The position numbers were made by a program, and so were the translations under genes. The notes beneath the pieces are model-generated. The model worked only from the letters and a program-made list of their open reading frames with translations, did no database searches and was not told where the DNA came from. A stretch of 64,000 nt of DNA from Citrobacter sedlakii NBRC 105722 (GTDB lineage: Bacteria; Pseudomonadota; Gammaproteobacteria; Enterobacterales; Enterobacteriaceae), in assembly GCF_000759835.1 (NCBI RefSeq), contig NZ_BBNB01000001.1, positions 310,001-374,000 of the forward strand, given 5' to 3'. This document shows positions 17,788 through 27,686 of this stretch, in pieces (position 1 is the first letter of the stretch; each line of letters starts with the position of its first letter).

Positions 17788-18798
17788 ATGTCGCCCACTA
17801 TTTATGATATTGCCCGCGTTGCGGGTGTGTCGAAGTCGACGGTTTCCCGAGTACTTAATAAGCAAACCAATATATCGCCCGAAGCGCGGGAAAAAGTCCT
17901 GCGCGCCATCGACGAATTACAGTATCAGCCCAACAAACTGGCCCGCGCCCTGACCTCCTCTGGCTTTGACGCCATTATGGTCATTTCCACCCGCTCCACC
18001 AAAACCACCGCCGGAAATCCGTTCTTCTCTGAAGTGCTGCATGCCATTACCGCCAAGGCCGAAGAAGAAGGTTTCGACGTGATTTTGCAGACGTCACGCA
18101 GCAGTGAAGACGACCTGCAAAAATGTGAGAGCAAAATTAAGCAGAAAATGATCAAGGGCATTATTATGCTCAGCTCGCCTGCGGATGAGTCCTTTTTCGC
18201 GCGGCTGGATAAATACGATATTCCGGTGGTGGTTATTGGCAAAGTGGAGGGTCAGTACGATCATGTCTATTCTGTCGATACCGATAATTACCGCGACAGC
18301 ATTGCGCTAACCGATGCGTTGATCAACAGCGGCCACCGGCTTATCGCCTGCCTGCACGCGCCGCTGGATTATCACGTTTCCGTTGACCGGGTGAATGGCT
18401 ATAAGTCCAGCCTTCAGGCACACCATTTGAAGATCCGCGATGAGTGGATTATCGACGGCGGTTACACCCATGAATCCGCGCTATGCGCCGCCAGGGCCTT
18501 GCTGAGCCAGAGCACATTACCGGATGCCGTCTTCGCCACGGACAGCCTGAAATTAATGAGCCTTTATCGTGCGGCAGCGGAATTGAATATTGCCATTCCG
18601 CAGCAGCTCGCCGTGGTGGGCTACAGTAATGAAATGCTGTCATTTATTCTGACGCCGCCGCCGGGCGGTATTGATGTGCCAACGCAGGAACTTGGGGAAG
18701 AAAGTTGCGCCTTGCTGTTTAAATTAATTCGCGGCAAAAAGGGTCTGCAACATATCACCGTCACGACCCAAATCGCTCTTGCGGGATCGCTGGCGTAA
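17788..18798 (+). CDS. ycjW: LacI-family repressor YcjW
   Basis: Repressor of the ycj disaccharide genes, 336 residues. The N-terminal LacI helix-turn-helix [20 protein letters not shown] is followed by the hinge helix NKLARALTS and a periplasmic-binding-protein-like sensor domain. In E. coli YcjW also controls pspE and H2S formation, but pspE is absent here. The candidate operators are the repeated TGGTAGCGGTCCCA sites at 31575 and 21637. Confidence 0.93.
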   Translation: MSPTIYDIARVAGVSKSTVSRVLNKQTNISPEAREKVLRAIDELQYQPNKLARALTSSGFDAIMVISTRSTKTTAGNPFFSEVLHAITAKAEEEGFDVILQTSRSSEDDLQKCESKIKQKMIKGIIMLSSPADESFFARLDKYDIPVVVIGKVEGQYDHVYSVDTDNYRDSIALTDALINSGHRLIACLHAPLDYHVSVDRVNGYKSSLQAHHLKIRDEWIIDGGYTHESALCAARALLSQSTLPDAVFATDSLKLMSLYRAAAELNIAIPQQLAVVGYSNEMLSFILTPPPGGIDVPTQELGEESCALLFKLIRGKKGLQHITVTTQIALAGSLA

Positions 18799-18821
18799 AA
18801 ACGGGGCGTATTCTGCCCCGT
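18797..18821 (-). terminator. terminator between convergent ycjW and ompG
   Basis: ACGGGGC and GCCCCGT form the stem; on the minus strand TTTTT follows, which would end the ycj-ompG transcript. The T-run side overlaps the ycjW stop codon. Confidence 0.65.
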
Positions 18822-18884
18822 GAGTGAGTGCGTTATCCATAACGCCTGTCAGCGCTGCGCCGCCATCCGGCCGTGCGTTGACAA

Positions 18885-19790
18885 TTAGAAAGCGTAATTC
18901 ACGCCAACACCGGCGTAGTGGAAATGATCCCGCTCGCCTTCATCGTGATCCTGCCATTCAAACGCATATTCCAGCGTCATGGATAATCCATTCTGGAAAT
19001 CATAGGCGTACAGCATACCGAGACGGTTGAAATCATGACCTTCGCGTTCGATGTCGTCCTGCCAGTCCCAGTTGCTCCAGCGATCAAGACCAATACGGGT
19101 GTATGGCGTCAGCGTGGTGTTGCCTAATGCTACCGGTAGATAGGCGCGAATTTCCTGCGTCGAGAATTCACCGTTGTTCCGCGACTTGTCGATATTGAAA
19201 CCGCGCTCAAGGTAATAATTGGTCACCAGGGAGAACGTTTCGTTAATATTCCATGTAAAACCCGTCTCCGTTTCGACGCGGCTGTCGGAATAACCGGTTG
19301 TCGATAAATCATTAACGAACTGATACAGGGACAACCAGCCGCCAAAGCGCACGTTATCGCTAATCTTAATATCCCAGTCCGGCGACACTTTCCAGCGCTG
19401 CATATTCGCAGTGTCTTTACCCGGTTCATTAACGTAGTGATAGCCGTAATTACGGAAACCGCCGGTCAGACCAAAATTGACGTCGTCGCTTTCCAGAAAC
19501 TGATAACGCACTTCCAGTTCCGGGCGGTCAAACCAGGTGCCGCGCTTACCCGCGCTGTAATCAACCGGCCCTTCCTGATAATACGCCAGCGAGATTTTCC
19601 ACGGCCCGTTGGCGGCGTTGAAATAGACGGAGGGCTCAGCCAGTCCGTCCATATCTTCACCCTGGCCTTCGACGTTTTCGATTTCATACATGGCGCCGAC
19701 ATTAAAATGCCAGTCATTATTTTCTGCAGCCTGCGCGCAGGCCATTCCTGCGCACATCAGCAGCGCAGTAGAGGACAGTAAGGTTTTCAT
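18885..19790 (-). CDS. ompG: outer-membrane porin OmpG
   Basis: Monomeric 14-strand beta-barrel porin for sugars up to small oligosaccharides, 301 residues. The signal peptide ends at GMACAQA; mature sequence starts AENNDWHFN. The C terminus NYAF has the aromatic end used for barrel assembly. It is the last gene downstream of the ycj operon, 77 bp after ycjV, and supplies the outer-membrane entry for the pathway. Confidence 0.94.
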   Translation of the reverse strand: MKTLLSSTALLMCAGMACAQAAENNDWHFNVGAMYEIENVEGQGEDMDGLAEPSVYFNAANGPWKISLAYYQEGPVDYSAGKRGTWFDRPELEVRYQFLESDDVNFGLTGGFRNYGYHYVNEPGKDTANMQRWKVSPDWDIKISDNVRFGGWLSLYQFVNDLSTTGYSDSRVETETGFTWNINETFSLVTNYYLERGFNIDKSRNNGEFSTQEIRAYLPVALGNTTLTPYTRIGLDRWSNWDWQDDIEREGHDFNRLGMLYAYDFQNGLSMTLEYAFEWQDHDEGERDHFHYAGVGVNYAF

Positions 19791-19833
19791 TATTATTCCT
19801 TGTATAAATACAGATAAATAAAATGAGCTAAAG

Positions 19834-19854
19834 CCAGGAGAACAGGTTCTCCCG
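19834..19854 (-). repeat. stem-loop between ycjV and ompG
   Basis: GGAGAAC and GTTCTCC form a 7-bp inverted repeat around two bases (outer bases also pair). It has no T-run. It may damp read-through from ycjV into ompG or protect an RNA end. Confidence 0.4.
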
Positions 19855-19867
19855 GCAAGTTTTCTCG

Positions 19868-20947
19868 TTAAATAGCGAATTCAGTTTCTGCGTCAAAGAA
19901 ATGGCATTTCGCCATATCAAAATGAATGGTGATATTGTCTCCTGCGTGATAATCATTAACCGCTCCGGCACGGACCACCAACTCGTCCCCCCCAATGGTG
20001 GTGTACAGCATAAATTCCGCGCCGGTCAGTTCTGCGACGCTTATTTTTGCCGCCACGCTATTTTCCTGTTGCGACTCGGGATGAATATCCTCAGGACGAA
20101 TACCCATCACCACCGCTTTATGTTCGTACCCTTTTGCTCTCAGCCCCTGTAATTTGTCTTCCGGAATGGTTAATTTCAGGGTTTCGGTTACAAACTGATT
20201 GCTGTCGATCGCGCCGCGAATAAAATTCATTGCCGGTGAGCCAATAAATCCCGCGACAAACATATTTGCCGGGTGGTTATAGACCGTTTTCGGCGCGCCC
20301 ACCTGCTGTACTATCCCGTCTTTCATAATGACGATACGCGTCGCCATGGTCATCGCTTCCGTCTGGTCGTGCGTCACGTAGATCATGGTGGTGTTCAGCT
20401 TCTGGTGCAGCTTGCTGATTTCCGCGCGCATCTGCACGCGCAGTTTGGCATCGAGGTTCGACAAGGGCTCATCCATCAGGAACACCCCGGCTTCACGCAC
20501 AATAGCGCGTCCTAACGCTACGCGCTGACGCTGACCGCCGGATAACGCGCCCGGTTTGCGCTTCAGATAGTCCCGCAAGCCAAGGATCTGCGCCGCCCAG
20601 TTGACGCGTTCATCAATAATGGTCGGGTCAATCTTCTGCATTTTCAGCCCAAACGCCATGTTGTCGTACACGGACATGTGCGGATACAGCGCGTAGTTCT
20701 GAAAGACCATCGCGATATTGCGCGATTTTGCCGGAACATCGTTCATCCGTTTGCCGTCGATCAGCAGATCGCCAGCGCTGATCTCTTCCAGTCCGGCAAT
20801 CATGCGCAGCGTGGTGGATTTACCACAGCCTGACGGACCGACAAAAACGATGAACTCTTTGTCTTCGATCTCCAGGTTAAAATCTTTCACTACATGAACC
20901 TGGTTGTCGTAAATCTTCTGAATATGTTGCAACGAGAGCTGTGCCAT
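19868..20947 (-). CDS. ycjV: ABC transporter ATPase, MsmK/UgpC type
   Basis: Cytoplasmic ATPase for the YcjNOP sugar importer, 359 residues. Walker A is GPSGCGKS, the signature is LSGGQRQR, Walker B ends LMDEPLSNLD and the switch histidine is in YVTHDQ. The C-terminal OB-type regulatory domain is complete. In E. coli K-12 ycjV is annotated as disrupted; here it is intact, so the importer may have its own ATPase. Confidence 0.94.
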   Translation of the reverse strand: MAQLSLQHIQKIYDNQVHVVKDFNLEIEDKEFIVFVGPSGCGKSTTLRMIAGLEEISAGDLLIDGKRMNDVPAKSRNIAMVFQNYALYPHMSVYDNMAFGLKMQKIDPTIIDERVNWAAQILGLRDYLKRKPGALSGGQRQRVALGRAIVREAGVFLMDEPLSNLDAKLRVQMRAEISKLHQKLNTTMIYVTHDQTEAMTMATRIVIMKDGIVQQVGAPKTVYNHPANMFVAGFIGSPAMNFIRGAIDSNQFVTETLKLTIPEDKLQGLRAKGYEHKAVVMGIRPEDIHPESQQENSVAAKISVAELTGAEFMLYTTIGGDELVVRAGAVNDYHAGDNITIHFDMAKCHFFDAETEFAI

Positions 20948-20957
20948 AGTGATTCCT

Positions 20958-21620
20958 TTACTTGTCGTGTTGCCAGAAAGCCGATAAGCACGGCCACGTC
21001 AGAGAGTCTGTCGCCGGAAGCAGCAAACCTGCGCCCGTCAAGCCCGAGCCAATGCCTACCGAGCGCATGCCGCTGGCATTGATCGCATCGATTCCAGCCT
21101 GTGCGTCTTCGATTCCGATACAGGCCTGCGGCGGTATGCCGAGTCCCTGACACGCGGCGAGGAAAATCGCTGGGTCCGGTTTGGAACGGGCTACTTTTCC
21201 GGCATCGGCGCAATAATCAAAAAAGTGTTCAATTTCCAGCGCCCTGAGAATGGTGGGGGCGTTCAGGGAGACTGATGCCAGGCCAATTGCTATCTGTCGC
21301 GCGCGCAGTTCGCCGAGCAGTTCACGGATCCCCGGCAGGATGGAATCGGCGGTTAAATCGCGCAGAGAGTGAACGTAAAGCGCATTCTTACGTGCCGCCA
21401 GCGCCTCGCGCGCCTGCTCGCTGAATTCCCCCTCTTTCCCGCCGTGACGTAAAATACGCAGCAATGACTCCCCCCGACTTATCCCTTTCAGGGTGTCGTT
21501 AAATTCCTCGTCGATCGCGATCCCGATGTCTGCGGCGACCTGTTGCCAGGCAAGGAAATGCAGATGCGCGGTGTCGGTGATCACCCCATCGAGATCGAAC
21601 ACTATCGCCTGTAGTTTCAT
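20958..21620 (-). CDS. ycjU: beta-phosphoglucomutase
   Basis: HAD-superfamily mutase that turns beta-glucose 1-phosphate into glucose 6-phosphate, 220 residues. The nucleophile motif is [10 protein letters not shown] (aspartate 9, acid/base aspartate 11), the cap domain follows, and the C-terminal motif is [12 protein letters not shown]. It takes the product of the YcjT and YcjM phosphorylases. The start overlaps the ycjT stop by four bases. Confidence 0.95.
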   Translation of the reverse strand: MKLQAIVFDLDGVITDTAHLHFLAWQQVAADIGIAIDEEFNDTLKGISRGESLLRILRHGGKEGEFSEQAREALAARKNALYVHSLRDLTADSILPGIRELLGELRARQIAIGLASVSLNAPTILRALEIEHFFDYCADAGKVARSKPDPAIFLAACQGLGIPPQACIGIEDAQAGIDAINASGMRSVGIGSGLTGAGLLLPATDSLTWPCLSAFWQHDK

Positions 21621-23893
21621 TCACCCTCCTTTTGTGTGGTAGCGGTCCCATTGGTGGGCAAAATAAAGCCAGCGAGGGAACAGGTCTGCTCACCGTTAAC
21701 GGTCAGCGCCGTCCCGTTCAGCCATAGGGTCACCGGACGAGTGCTACTGATACGCGCTTCCTGTCTCGACAGCGAAATGCGCAGTTCGCTTCCCTGCCAC
21801 CGAAGTGGAAAGGTCAGTTGCCGCCAGGCGTCTGGTAACGCAGGGTTAAGGTGCAACTCGCCTTCGCGTACGCTTAATCCGGCGAAGCCCTGGATCGCAC
21901 CAAGCCAGATCGCTCCCGTTGCCGCCGCATGAATGCCGTCATCGCAGCTGTGCGGATCGTCACCAAGATCGATTAGCGTCCCTTCTCGCCAGAAACGGTA
22001 ACCTTGTTCGGCATCGCCACAGCGCGCGGACACAATACCGTGAATCGATTTGCTCAATGAGGAATCGTGAATCGTTCGCGGTTCATAGAAGTTCAGGTTG
22101 CGCAGGCAGACGTCGGTCGAAAACCGCTCAGGCAGCATGTAGGTCAACATCACGACATCGGCCTGTTTGAGGATCTGCATCTCGTTGACTTCCGCCCGCG
22201 AATAATCGAGCAGAATAGTCTGCTTGCCCGCTTTCGCCTTATATGTCGTGAGATCGATGACGGGCTTACTCAGGAAGGTGTCATCCTGCGGCAGTACGCC
22301 GTCCTCCCCTGCCTCCGGCAGCCATAGGTGCGCGAGAAAATGCGCGGCGCGATGAAGAAACGCCTCATCCGTGCAGCCAAAGCGGCGGGAAAAACGCAGC
22401 GCCTGGGCAACGTTGTAATGCGCCATGTAGTTGGTGAACGCGTTGTTGTTGACGTGCTCGGTATATTCATCCGGGCCAATCACGTCATGAATTTCCAGCC
22501 GTCCGTTGACGTCTGTCGCACGACTCATCCAGAACCGCGCTGTTTCCTGGAGCAGCGTCAGCCCTTCGCGTGCCATAAACTGGTCATCGCCCGTTGCCTG
22601 CCAGTAAGCGACCACCGCCCATGCGATATCAGCGACCAGGTGATGTTCCGCCAGCGCGGAAGCCACCTTCTGACGCAGCCCGGTCCGGATGTTAATGGCC
22701 GCGTATTCCGGAGTCTCTTCTTCGCCGCTGCGGGCACTCTCCCAGGGAAACAGCGCGCCATGCCAGCCATTGCGCCGCGCTTTTTCACGGGCGCCCGGCA
22801 GGTTGTGCCAGCGGTAGCGCAGAAGATTGCGCGCCACTTCCGACTCGGTAAACAGGTGGAACGGCAGTAAAAAGACTTCGGTATCCCAGAACACATGGCC
22901 TTTGTAGCCTTCGCCGGTCATGCCTTTCGCACCGATGCTGCTGCGCTCGTCATGGGCTGGCGTCATGCTTCGCAGATGATAGAGCGCAAAATCCAGCGCC
23001 CGCTGATCCGCATTGTCATGGCTGGCGACCTCGACCCGACAGCGCTGCCACCAGTCGCCCCAGTTGGCGGCGGACTCCGTCAGTAAGGCCTCATAACCCT
23101 GCAGCGCGCAATTTTCCAGCGCGCGTCGTCCCTGGCGGGCCCAGGTATCCAGTGACAGATTGCGACTGCTGGTCCACTCAATCCAGGTGAACTTTTCCAG
23201 CGTCAACCGTTCGCCCTGGGCGACCTGCGCGGTGTTATGCTGCAACAGGCGACGCTCTTTCGCCGTAAAACAGGACTGCACCTCGCCCTGCACGCGACAC
23301 CAGGTCGAGACAGAAATATCGCTGCGGCCATCCTGGGTGGAATAAATGCCTTGCAGAAGATGCTGGCCAAACACCCGCACCTGCGTTTCATCCAGATGCT
23401 GGCGGCCATGGTTGGTCTGAGTGGCGTCGATGCCGGTGGACACAGATACCGTCGCCGCCGCGTCCAGCGGCGTGATGGACAGTTGCATCGCCACCAGCGG
23501 CAGTTGCGTCACGGAAGCGAAGCGGCGGCTCTCGATGGCGAAACGCGCGCCGCCGGGCGCGCGCCAGACCAGTGCGCGCGTCAGCTCGCCACAGCTAACA
23601 TCCAGTTCGCGCCGCCAGCTTTCAATCGTGCCGCTAAGCAGGGAGAAAATGTCCCCGTTCAGCTGAATATCGACGCCAATCACATCCGGCAGGTTCACCA
23701 GTTCATTGATTTCCCCCTTGCCGGCCCGGTGATAAAGTCCGGCAAGATACATCCCGCGCGTCTGCTGCGTGTAGCCTTCTTCGTGGCTGGCGCGGATCCC
23801 CAGATAACCGTTGCCTGTCGCCATCAGCGAGGCGTATTTATTCAGGCTGTGCGGGCAAAAACCCGGATCGGATAACATCACTGGTTTACTCAT
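21617..23893 (-). CDS. ycjT: kojibiose phosphorylase
   Basis: GH65 phosphorylase of 758 residues. The E. coli enzyme splits kojibiose with phosphate into beta-glucose 1-phosphate and glucose. The GH65 catalytic acid is in [18 protein letters not shown], and the phosphate-binding region includes the HGIVSAR sequence. The C-terminal beta-sandwich is present. The last codons contain a copy of the candidate YcjW operator. It overlaps both ycjU and ycjS by four bases. Confidence 0.94.
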   Translation of the reverse strand: MSKPVMLSDPGFCPHSLNKYASLMATGNGYLGIRASHEEGYTQQTRGMYLAGLYHRAGKGEINELVNLPDVIGVDIQLNGDIFSLLSGTIESWRRELDVSCGELTRALVWRAPGGARFAIESRRFASVTQLPLVAMQLSITPLDAAATVSVSTGIDATQTNHGRQHLDETQVRVFGQHLLQGIYSTQDGRSDISVSTWCRVQGEVQSCFTAKERRLLQHNTAQVAQGERLTLEKFTWIEWTSSRNLSLDTWARQGRRALENCALQGYEALLTESAANWGDWWQRCRVEVASHDNADQRALDFALYHLRSMTPAHDERSSIGAKGMTGEGYKGHVFWDTEVFLLPFHLFTESEVARNLLRYRWHNLPGAREKARRNGWHGALFPWESARSGEEETPEYAAINIRTGLRQKVASALAEHHLVADIAWAVVAYWQATGDDQFMAREGLTLLQETARFWMSRATDVNGRLEIHDVIGPDEYTEHVNNNAFTNYMAHYNVAQALRFSRRFGCTDEAFLHRAAHFLAHLWLPEAGEDGVLPQDDTFLSKPVIDLTTYKAKAGKQTILLDYSRAEVNEMQILKQADVVMLTYMLPERFSTDVCLRNLNFYEPRTIHDSSLSKSIHGIVSARCGDAEQGYRFWREGTLIDLGDDPHSCDDGIHAAATGAIWLGAIQGFAGLSVREGELHLNPALPDAWRQLTFPLRWQGSELRISLSRQEARISSTRPVTLWLNGTALTVNGEQTCSLAGFILPTNGTATTQKEGE
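21637..21650. promoter_or_regulatory. candidate internal YcjW operator
   Basis: TGGTAGCGGTCCCA, identical to the site in the ycjM leader (16 bp identical with flanks), lies inside the 3' end of ycjT, 17 bp before the ycjU start. It has the central CG and half-sites of a LacI-family operator. Function is inferred. Confidence 0.5.
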
Positions 23894-24945
23894 AATTCAA
23901 CGCACATCCCTGTTTCGGCAGATTCATACAGCGCCGCGACCAGCTGTTGGATCACAAAGCCCTGCTCGGCGTCGGCGATGGTGACCGGTTCACCCTGAAC
24001 GTGGTTCACGAAAGCTTCCATACTGCGATAATGGCGTTGATCATCGGCGCGCTCCCGCTGCGTCAGAATAGTCAGTTCGCCGTTGTGATCGGTGTAGACC
24101 TGCGCCGGGAACAGCGTTGCGCCTGCTTTATCGCCGCAAAAATTCACATTCATTATTGATTGTTCAGGAATATTCAGTGCAAAAGAGGTTTCGAGGCGCA
24201 GAATACTGCCGTTATGAAATTCAATGGTGCCGAATAGCGAATCTTCCACGGTATAGGTCTTGGGATCCCATTCGCCGAACTGGCCGTTATTTTTCCGGGT
24301 GCCGATCTTCTGAAAGCTGTGCGCGGTAACGCGTTTCACCAGCGGGAATCCCAGAACGTACATTGCCGCATCCAGCATATGTACGCCAAGGTCGATCAAC
24401 GGACCGCCGCCCTGGAGCGCTTTATTAGTAAAGACGCCCCAGCCGGGCACGCCGCAGCGGCGCAGCGCTCTGGCATTGGTAACATAAATTTCGCCGAGCA
24501 CGCCTGCCGTCACCTGCTCGCGTAACAGTTGCGTGTCGAGAGCAAAACGGTGATGGAAATCATACGCCAGTACTTTGCCCATCCGGCGCGCGGTATTGCA
24601 CATTTCCAGCGCCTGTTCCGGGGTCATGGCCGGGGGTTTTTCGCACATCACGTGGCAACCGGCTTCCAGCGCCATCATGGTATGTTCATAGTGAAAACGG
24701 TTTGGCGAACAGATACTCACGATATCCGGCTTTACGCTTTGCAGCATGCGCTGCGGATCGTCCCAGACCTGCGCATGACCGTATTTTTCTGCCAGCGATT
24801 GTGCCTGAGACAGGCGGCTGTCACAGACAGCCACCAGTTCCAGATCCTCGCGGGTGCAGTAGTACGAAGCATGAACCTTATCCGCTACCTGTCCTGCGCC
24901 AATAATGGCCACACGCAGCGGGGAGCTTGTCATTGCACTTTTCAC
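23890..24945 (-). CDS. ycjS: D-glucoside 3-dehydrogenase
   Basis: Gfo/Idh/MocA-family oxidoreductase, 351 residues, with the Rossmann motif VAIIGAGQVADKVH and the catalytic lysine in CEKPPA. In E. coli YcjS interconverts D-glucosides and 3-keto-glucosides with NAD, working with YcjR and YcjQ to turn gulosides into glucosides. The 3' end overlaps ycjT. Confidence 0.94.
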   Translation of the reverse strand: MKSAMTSSPLRVAIIGAGQVADKVHASYYCTREDLELVAVCDSRLSQAQSLAEKYGHAQVWDDPQRMLQSVKPDIVSICSPNRFHYEHTMMALEAGCHVMCEKPPAMTPEQALEMCNTARRMGKVLAYDFHHRFALDTQLLREQVTAGVLGEIYVTNARALRRCGVPGWGVFTNKALQGGGPLIDLGVHMLDAAMYVLGFPLVKRVTAHSFQKIGTRKNNGQFGEWDPKTYTVEDSLFGTIEFHNGSILRLETSFALNIPEQSIMNVNFCGDKAGATLFPAQVYTDHNGELTILTQRERADDQRHYRSMEAFVNHVQGEPVTIADAEQGFVIQQLVAALYESAETGMCVEL

Positions 24946-24954
24946 GGAAACCTC

Positions 24955-25743
24955 TTAGCAGGTACGCAACCAGGCCAAAGACTGACGGTAGGCTTCCGGC
25001 AGGTTATCCGCCCGGACGCGCCCTTCGTACACCACATAGCCCTGATACTGATCCGCGCGCAGTTGGTCGAACAGCATTTTGAAATTCAGCGTGCCGGTCC
25101 CCGGTTGATAGCGGTGGTTGTCAGCAATATGCACGTGCCCCAGCAGGTCGCGGTTATCGTGCAGCGCCTTCGCCATATCGTCTTCTTCAATATTCATGTG
25201 GTAGAAATCACCGATGATCTGCACGTGCTTCAGGTCGTTCTCCACGATGTAACGACGTGCATCCGCCAGCGTGTTGATCATGTGATCCTGATAGCGGTTA
25301 AGCGGCTCCAGATAAACGACCGTCCCGGTGCGTTCTGCCACTTTGTCGAGATAACGCAGTGAATCGCTGACCATTTTGCGGTCGCCTTCCAGGCTGCGCG
25401 GCGAGGTCATCGGCGGCAGACGGAAGGTGAACATTCCCCAGGCTGCCGGGACGATGATCCCTTGCCCGCCGACTTCAGCCAGCGCTTCCAGAATGCGCTC
25501 AATCTGCTTAAGACCGTTCAGACGACGCTCTTCAATAAAGTCGCCAATCCAGCCGTCGTAGCCGCCGCAGGCCGTGGTCACCGGCAGGCCGGTTTCTTTG
25601 ATTGCCGCTTTGACTTCGTCGAGGTTGTTGACCAGCAGTTTGCCGTCGATTTCGAAGCCGTCGAAGCCCATCTCTTTGATATAACGAAACTTCTCCAGAA
25701 TGTTTTCCGGAAAAAATGCCTGATTCTGCGTTCCAATTTTCAT
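24955..25743 (-). CDS. ycjR: 3-dehydro-D-guloside 4-epimerase
   Basis: Xylose-isomerase-like TIM-barrel protein of 262 residues. The E. coli enzyme epimerises 3-keto-D-gulosides at C4 to give 3-keto-glucosides. The metal site appears as VYLEPLNR, the aspartate/histidine in IGDFYHMN, HIADN and the final YVVYEGRV. It is 9 bp upstream of ycjS, in the same operon. Confidence 0.93.
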   Translation of the reverse strand: MKIGTQNQAFFPENILEKFRYIKEMGFDGFEIDGKLLVNNLDEVKAAIKETGLPVTTACGGYDGWIGDFIEERRLNGLKQIERILEALAEVGGQGIIVPAAWGMFTFRLPPMTSPRSLEGDRKMVSDSLRYLDKVAERTGTVVYLEPLNRYQDHMINTLADARRYIVENDLKHVQIIGDFYHMNIEEDDMAKALHDNRDLLGHVHIADNHRYQPGTGTLNFKMLFDQLRADQYQGYVVYEGRVRADNLPEAYRQSLAWLRTC

Positions 25744-25760
25744 TTTTGTCGTCCTGTCCC

Positions 25761-26813
25761 TTAAAACGTCACGCCCATTTTGATGCTCTTTTCCGGATGT
25801 CTGTCGACGTACTGCATATAGCTTTCCGGGCTGTCTGCGAACGTCACCACCGGGTCGATCAGGTCTTCGCAGTTCAGATACCCATTCATCAGCAGTTCCC
25901 AGCAGGTTTCTTCGATACGTTTACGGCTCCAGCGCGGATAGTCCGGATTCGGTTCGCTACAGGCGCGCGAGAAGACGATTTTGGCGTTGTTGAAGTGCGC
26001 TTCGCGACCGAGGTTGAACCCTTCGGCGAATGGTTTCGCGAAAGCGACGTAGGAGATAGTGCCACCGTAGGCCAGTCCGCGCAGCGCGGACTGCAACGCG
26101 TCAGCATAACCGCTGGTTTCGATGATCACATCAGCGCCCTGCTTACCGGTCAGCTTTTTGATCTCCATCCCCACGTCGGTGCCGATTGGGTTAAGGCAGA
26201 AATCGGCGCCATGACGACGGGCGATATCACAACGATGGGCGATCGGGTCAACGCCAATCACCACGGACGCGCCCGCTTTTTTCGCCAGTTGCACCGCGAT
26301 CTGACCAATGGCGCCGAGCCCGACGATCACCACGAAGTCGCCCACACGCACGTTCGCATCGCGCACGCCGCTCATCGCAAACTGCGCTGGGTCGTAACAC
26401 ACGGCATTTTTCCACGAACGACCTGCCGGCATTTTGCGCAGCTTGTAATTATTCACTGCATTGATGATGACCGTTTCGGACAACGGACCGTAGCCGCAGA
26501 CGCTGTCGCCCACCGCATAGTCGGTGACGCTGCTGCCGCATTCGATAATGTCGCCAACGATCATATTGCCAAGCTGGAACTTGCCAAATTCGATACCTCG
26601 CGGCGCGCCTTCCGGACGCGGCATAAACATCTGCCACTCACCGTTGAAATCTTCGTCAATAAACGGGCTGGCGGCGCGAAAGTCGACCACTTCCGTACCG
26701 TGCTTCGGCGCGCCAAAGCGCACGCGGATCCGCACCTCATGAGCCTCAATAGCCCGGTCTTCATATTCCACCAGTGCCGCCACGCGCGGCGCTGTTGCGA
26801 CTAACTTTTTCAT
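25761..26813 (-). CDS. ycjQ: D-guloside 3-dehydrogenase
   Basis: Zinc-type medium-chain dehydrogenase, 350 residues, with the nucleotide motif VIVGLGAIGQIAVQLAKKAG. The E. coli enzyme oxidises D-gulosides at C3 with NAD. The classic N-terminal structural zinc loop of alcohol dehydrogenases is reduced. It belongs to the ycjQRS guloside-to-glucoside set. Confidence 0.93.
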   Translation of the reverse strand: MKKLVATAPRVAALVEYEDRAIEAHEVRIRVRFGAPKHGTEVVDFRAASPFIDEDFNGEWQMFMPRPEGAPRGIEFGKFQLGNMIVGDIIECGSSVTDYAVGDSVCGYGPLSETVIINAVNNYKLRKMPAGRSWKNAVCYDPAQFAMSGVRDANVRVGDFVVIVGLGAIGQIAVQLAKKAGASVVIGVDPIAHRCDIARRHGADFCLNPIGTDVGMEIKKLTGKQGADVIIETSGYADALQSALRGLAYGGTISYVAFAKPFAEGFNLGREAHFNNAKIVFSRACSEPNPDYPRWSRKRIEETCWELLMNGYLNCEDLIDPVVTFADSPESYMQYVDRHPEKSIKMGVTF

Positions 26814-26843
26814 CTACAACTCCTTGATTAAAAACTGGCCGCC

Positions 26844-27686
26844 TTAGCCCTTCACGCCACCAGCGGTCAAACCACTCTTAATAAAACGTTCGGAAAGCGC
26901 ATACATAATGACGACAGGCAGTGCCGTCACCAGCGACGCCGCCATCATGCGTCCCCAGATGTAATCTGGCGTGCTGAACAGGGTGTTCAGTCCCACCGGC
27001 AACGTGAAGTTGCTGGCGCTGGAGAGGAAAATGGAGGCAAACAGATAGTCGTTCCACGCCACCATGAAGCAGTAGACAAAGACCGACACCAGCCCCGACA
27101 TCGCCAGCGGAACGGTAATACGGAAAATAATTTGCAGACGGTTCAACCCATCCATCATCGCCGCTTCTTCGATCTCATCCGGAATGGTGTCGAAGTAGCT
27201 TTTCAGCATGAACACGGCGGTCGGCAGGGTCTGGGTCACCATTGTGACGATCAACGCCATTTCGGTGTCGTAAATCCCGAGCGCGGTGATGATCTTGAAC
27301 AGCGGCACCACCAGCAAAATGCCGGAGAACATGTACACTGTGTAAAAGCTGGCGTTGATGGTCATCCGCCCTTTAAAGCGCAGGCGGGAGAGCGCATACG
27401 CGCCCAGCGTCCCCAGAAACACGGCCACGACCGACGACACCACCGACACCACCAGGCTGTTGCGGAAGTAATCGACAAAAGGAAAAATCAGCGGGTTAAA
27501 AATGTCGACATAGTGTTCCAGCGTCCACTGCTGCGGCAACAGCGTCGGATGCAGCGAAATCGCCTCTTTCGCGCTTTTGAACGACGTCATCAGCATCACG
27601 AAAAAAGGAAACAGCGTGATAATAAGAAAGACGATCAGGCCGCAGTAAAAAACGACACGTCCGAGTTTGCGTTTATTTGTTGCCAT
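26844..27686 (-). CDS. ycjP: sugar ABC transporter permease YcjP
   Basis: Inner-membrane permease of the MalG type, 280 residues, with six hydrophobic segments. The cytoplasmic EAA loop reads EEAAMMDGLNRLQIIFRITVP. It pairs with YcjO, whose stop it overlaps by 14 bp. Confidence 0.94.
   Translation of the reverse strand: MATNKRKLGRVVFYCGLIVFLIITLFPFFVMLMTSFKSAKEAISLHPTLLPQQWTLEHYVDIFNPLIFPFVDYFRNSLVVSVVSSVVAVFLGTLGAYALSRLRFKGRMTINASFYTVYMFSGILLVVPLFKIITALGIYDTEMALIVTMVTQTLPTAVFMLKSYFDTIPDEIEEAAMMDGLNRLQIIFRITVPLAMSGLVSVFVYCFMVAWNDYLFASIFLSSASNFTLPVGLNTLFSTPDYIWGRMMAASLVTALPVVIMYALSERFIKSGLTAGGVKG

Noticed and set aside
25716-26804. Open frame of 362 codons on the plus strand
   Set aside because: Antisense to ycjQ, whose zinc-dehydrogenase sequence is clear.
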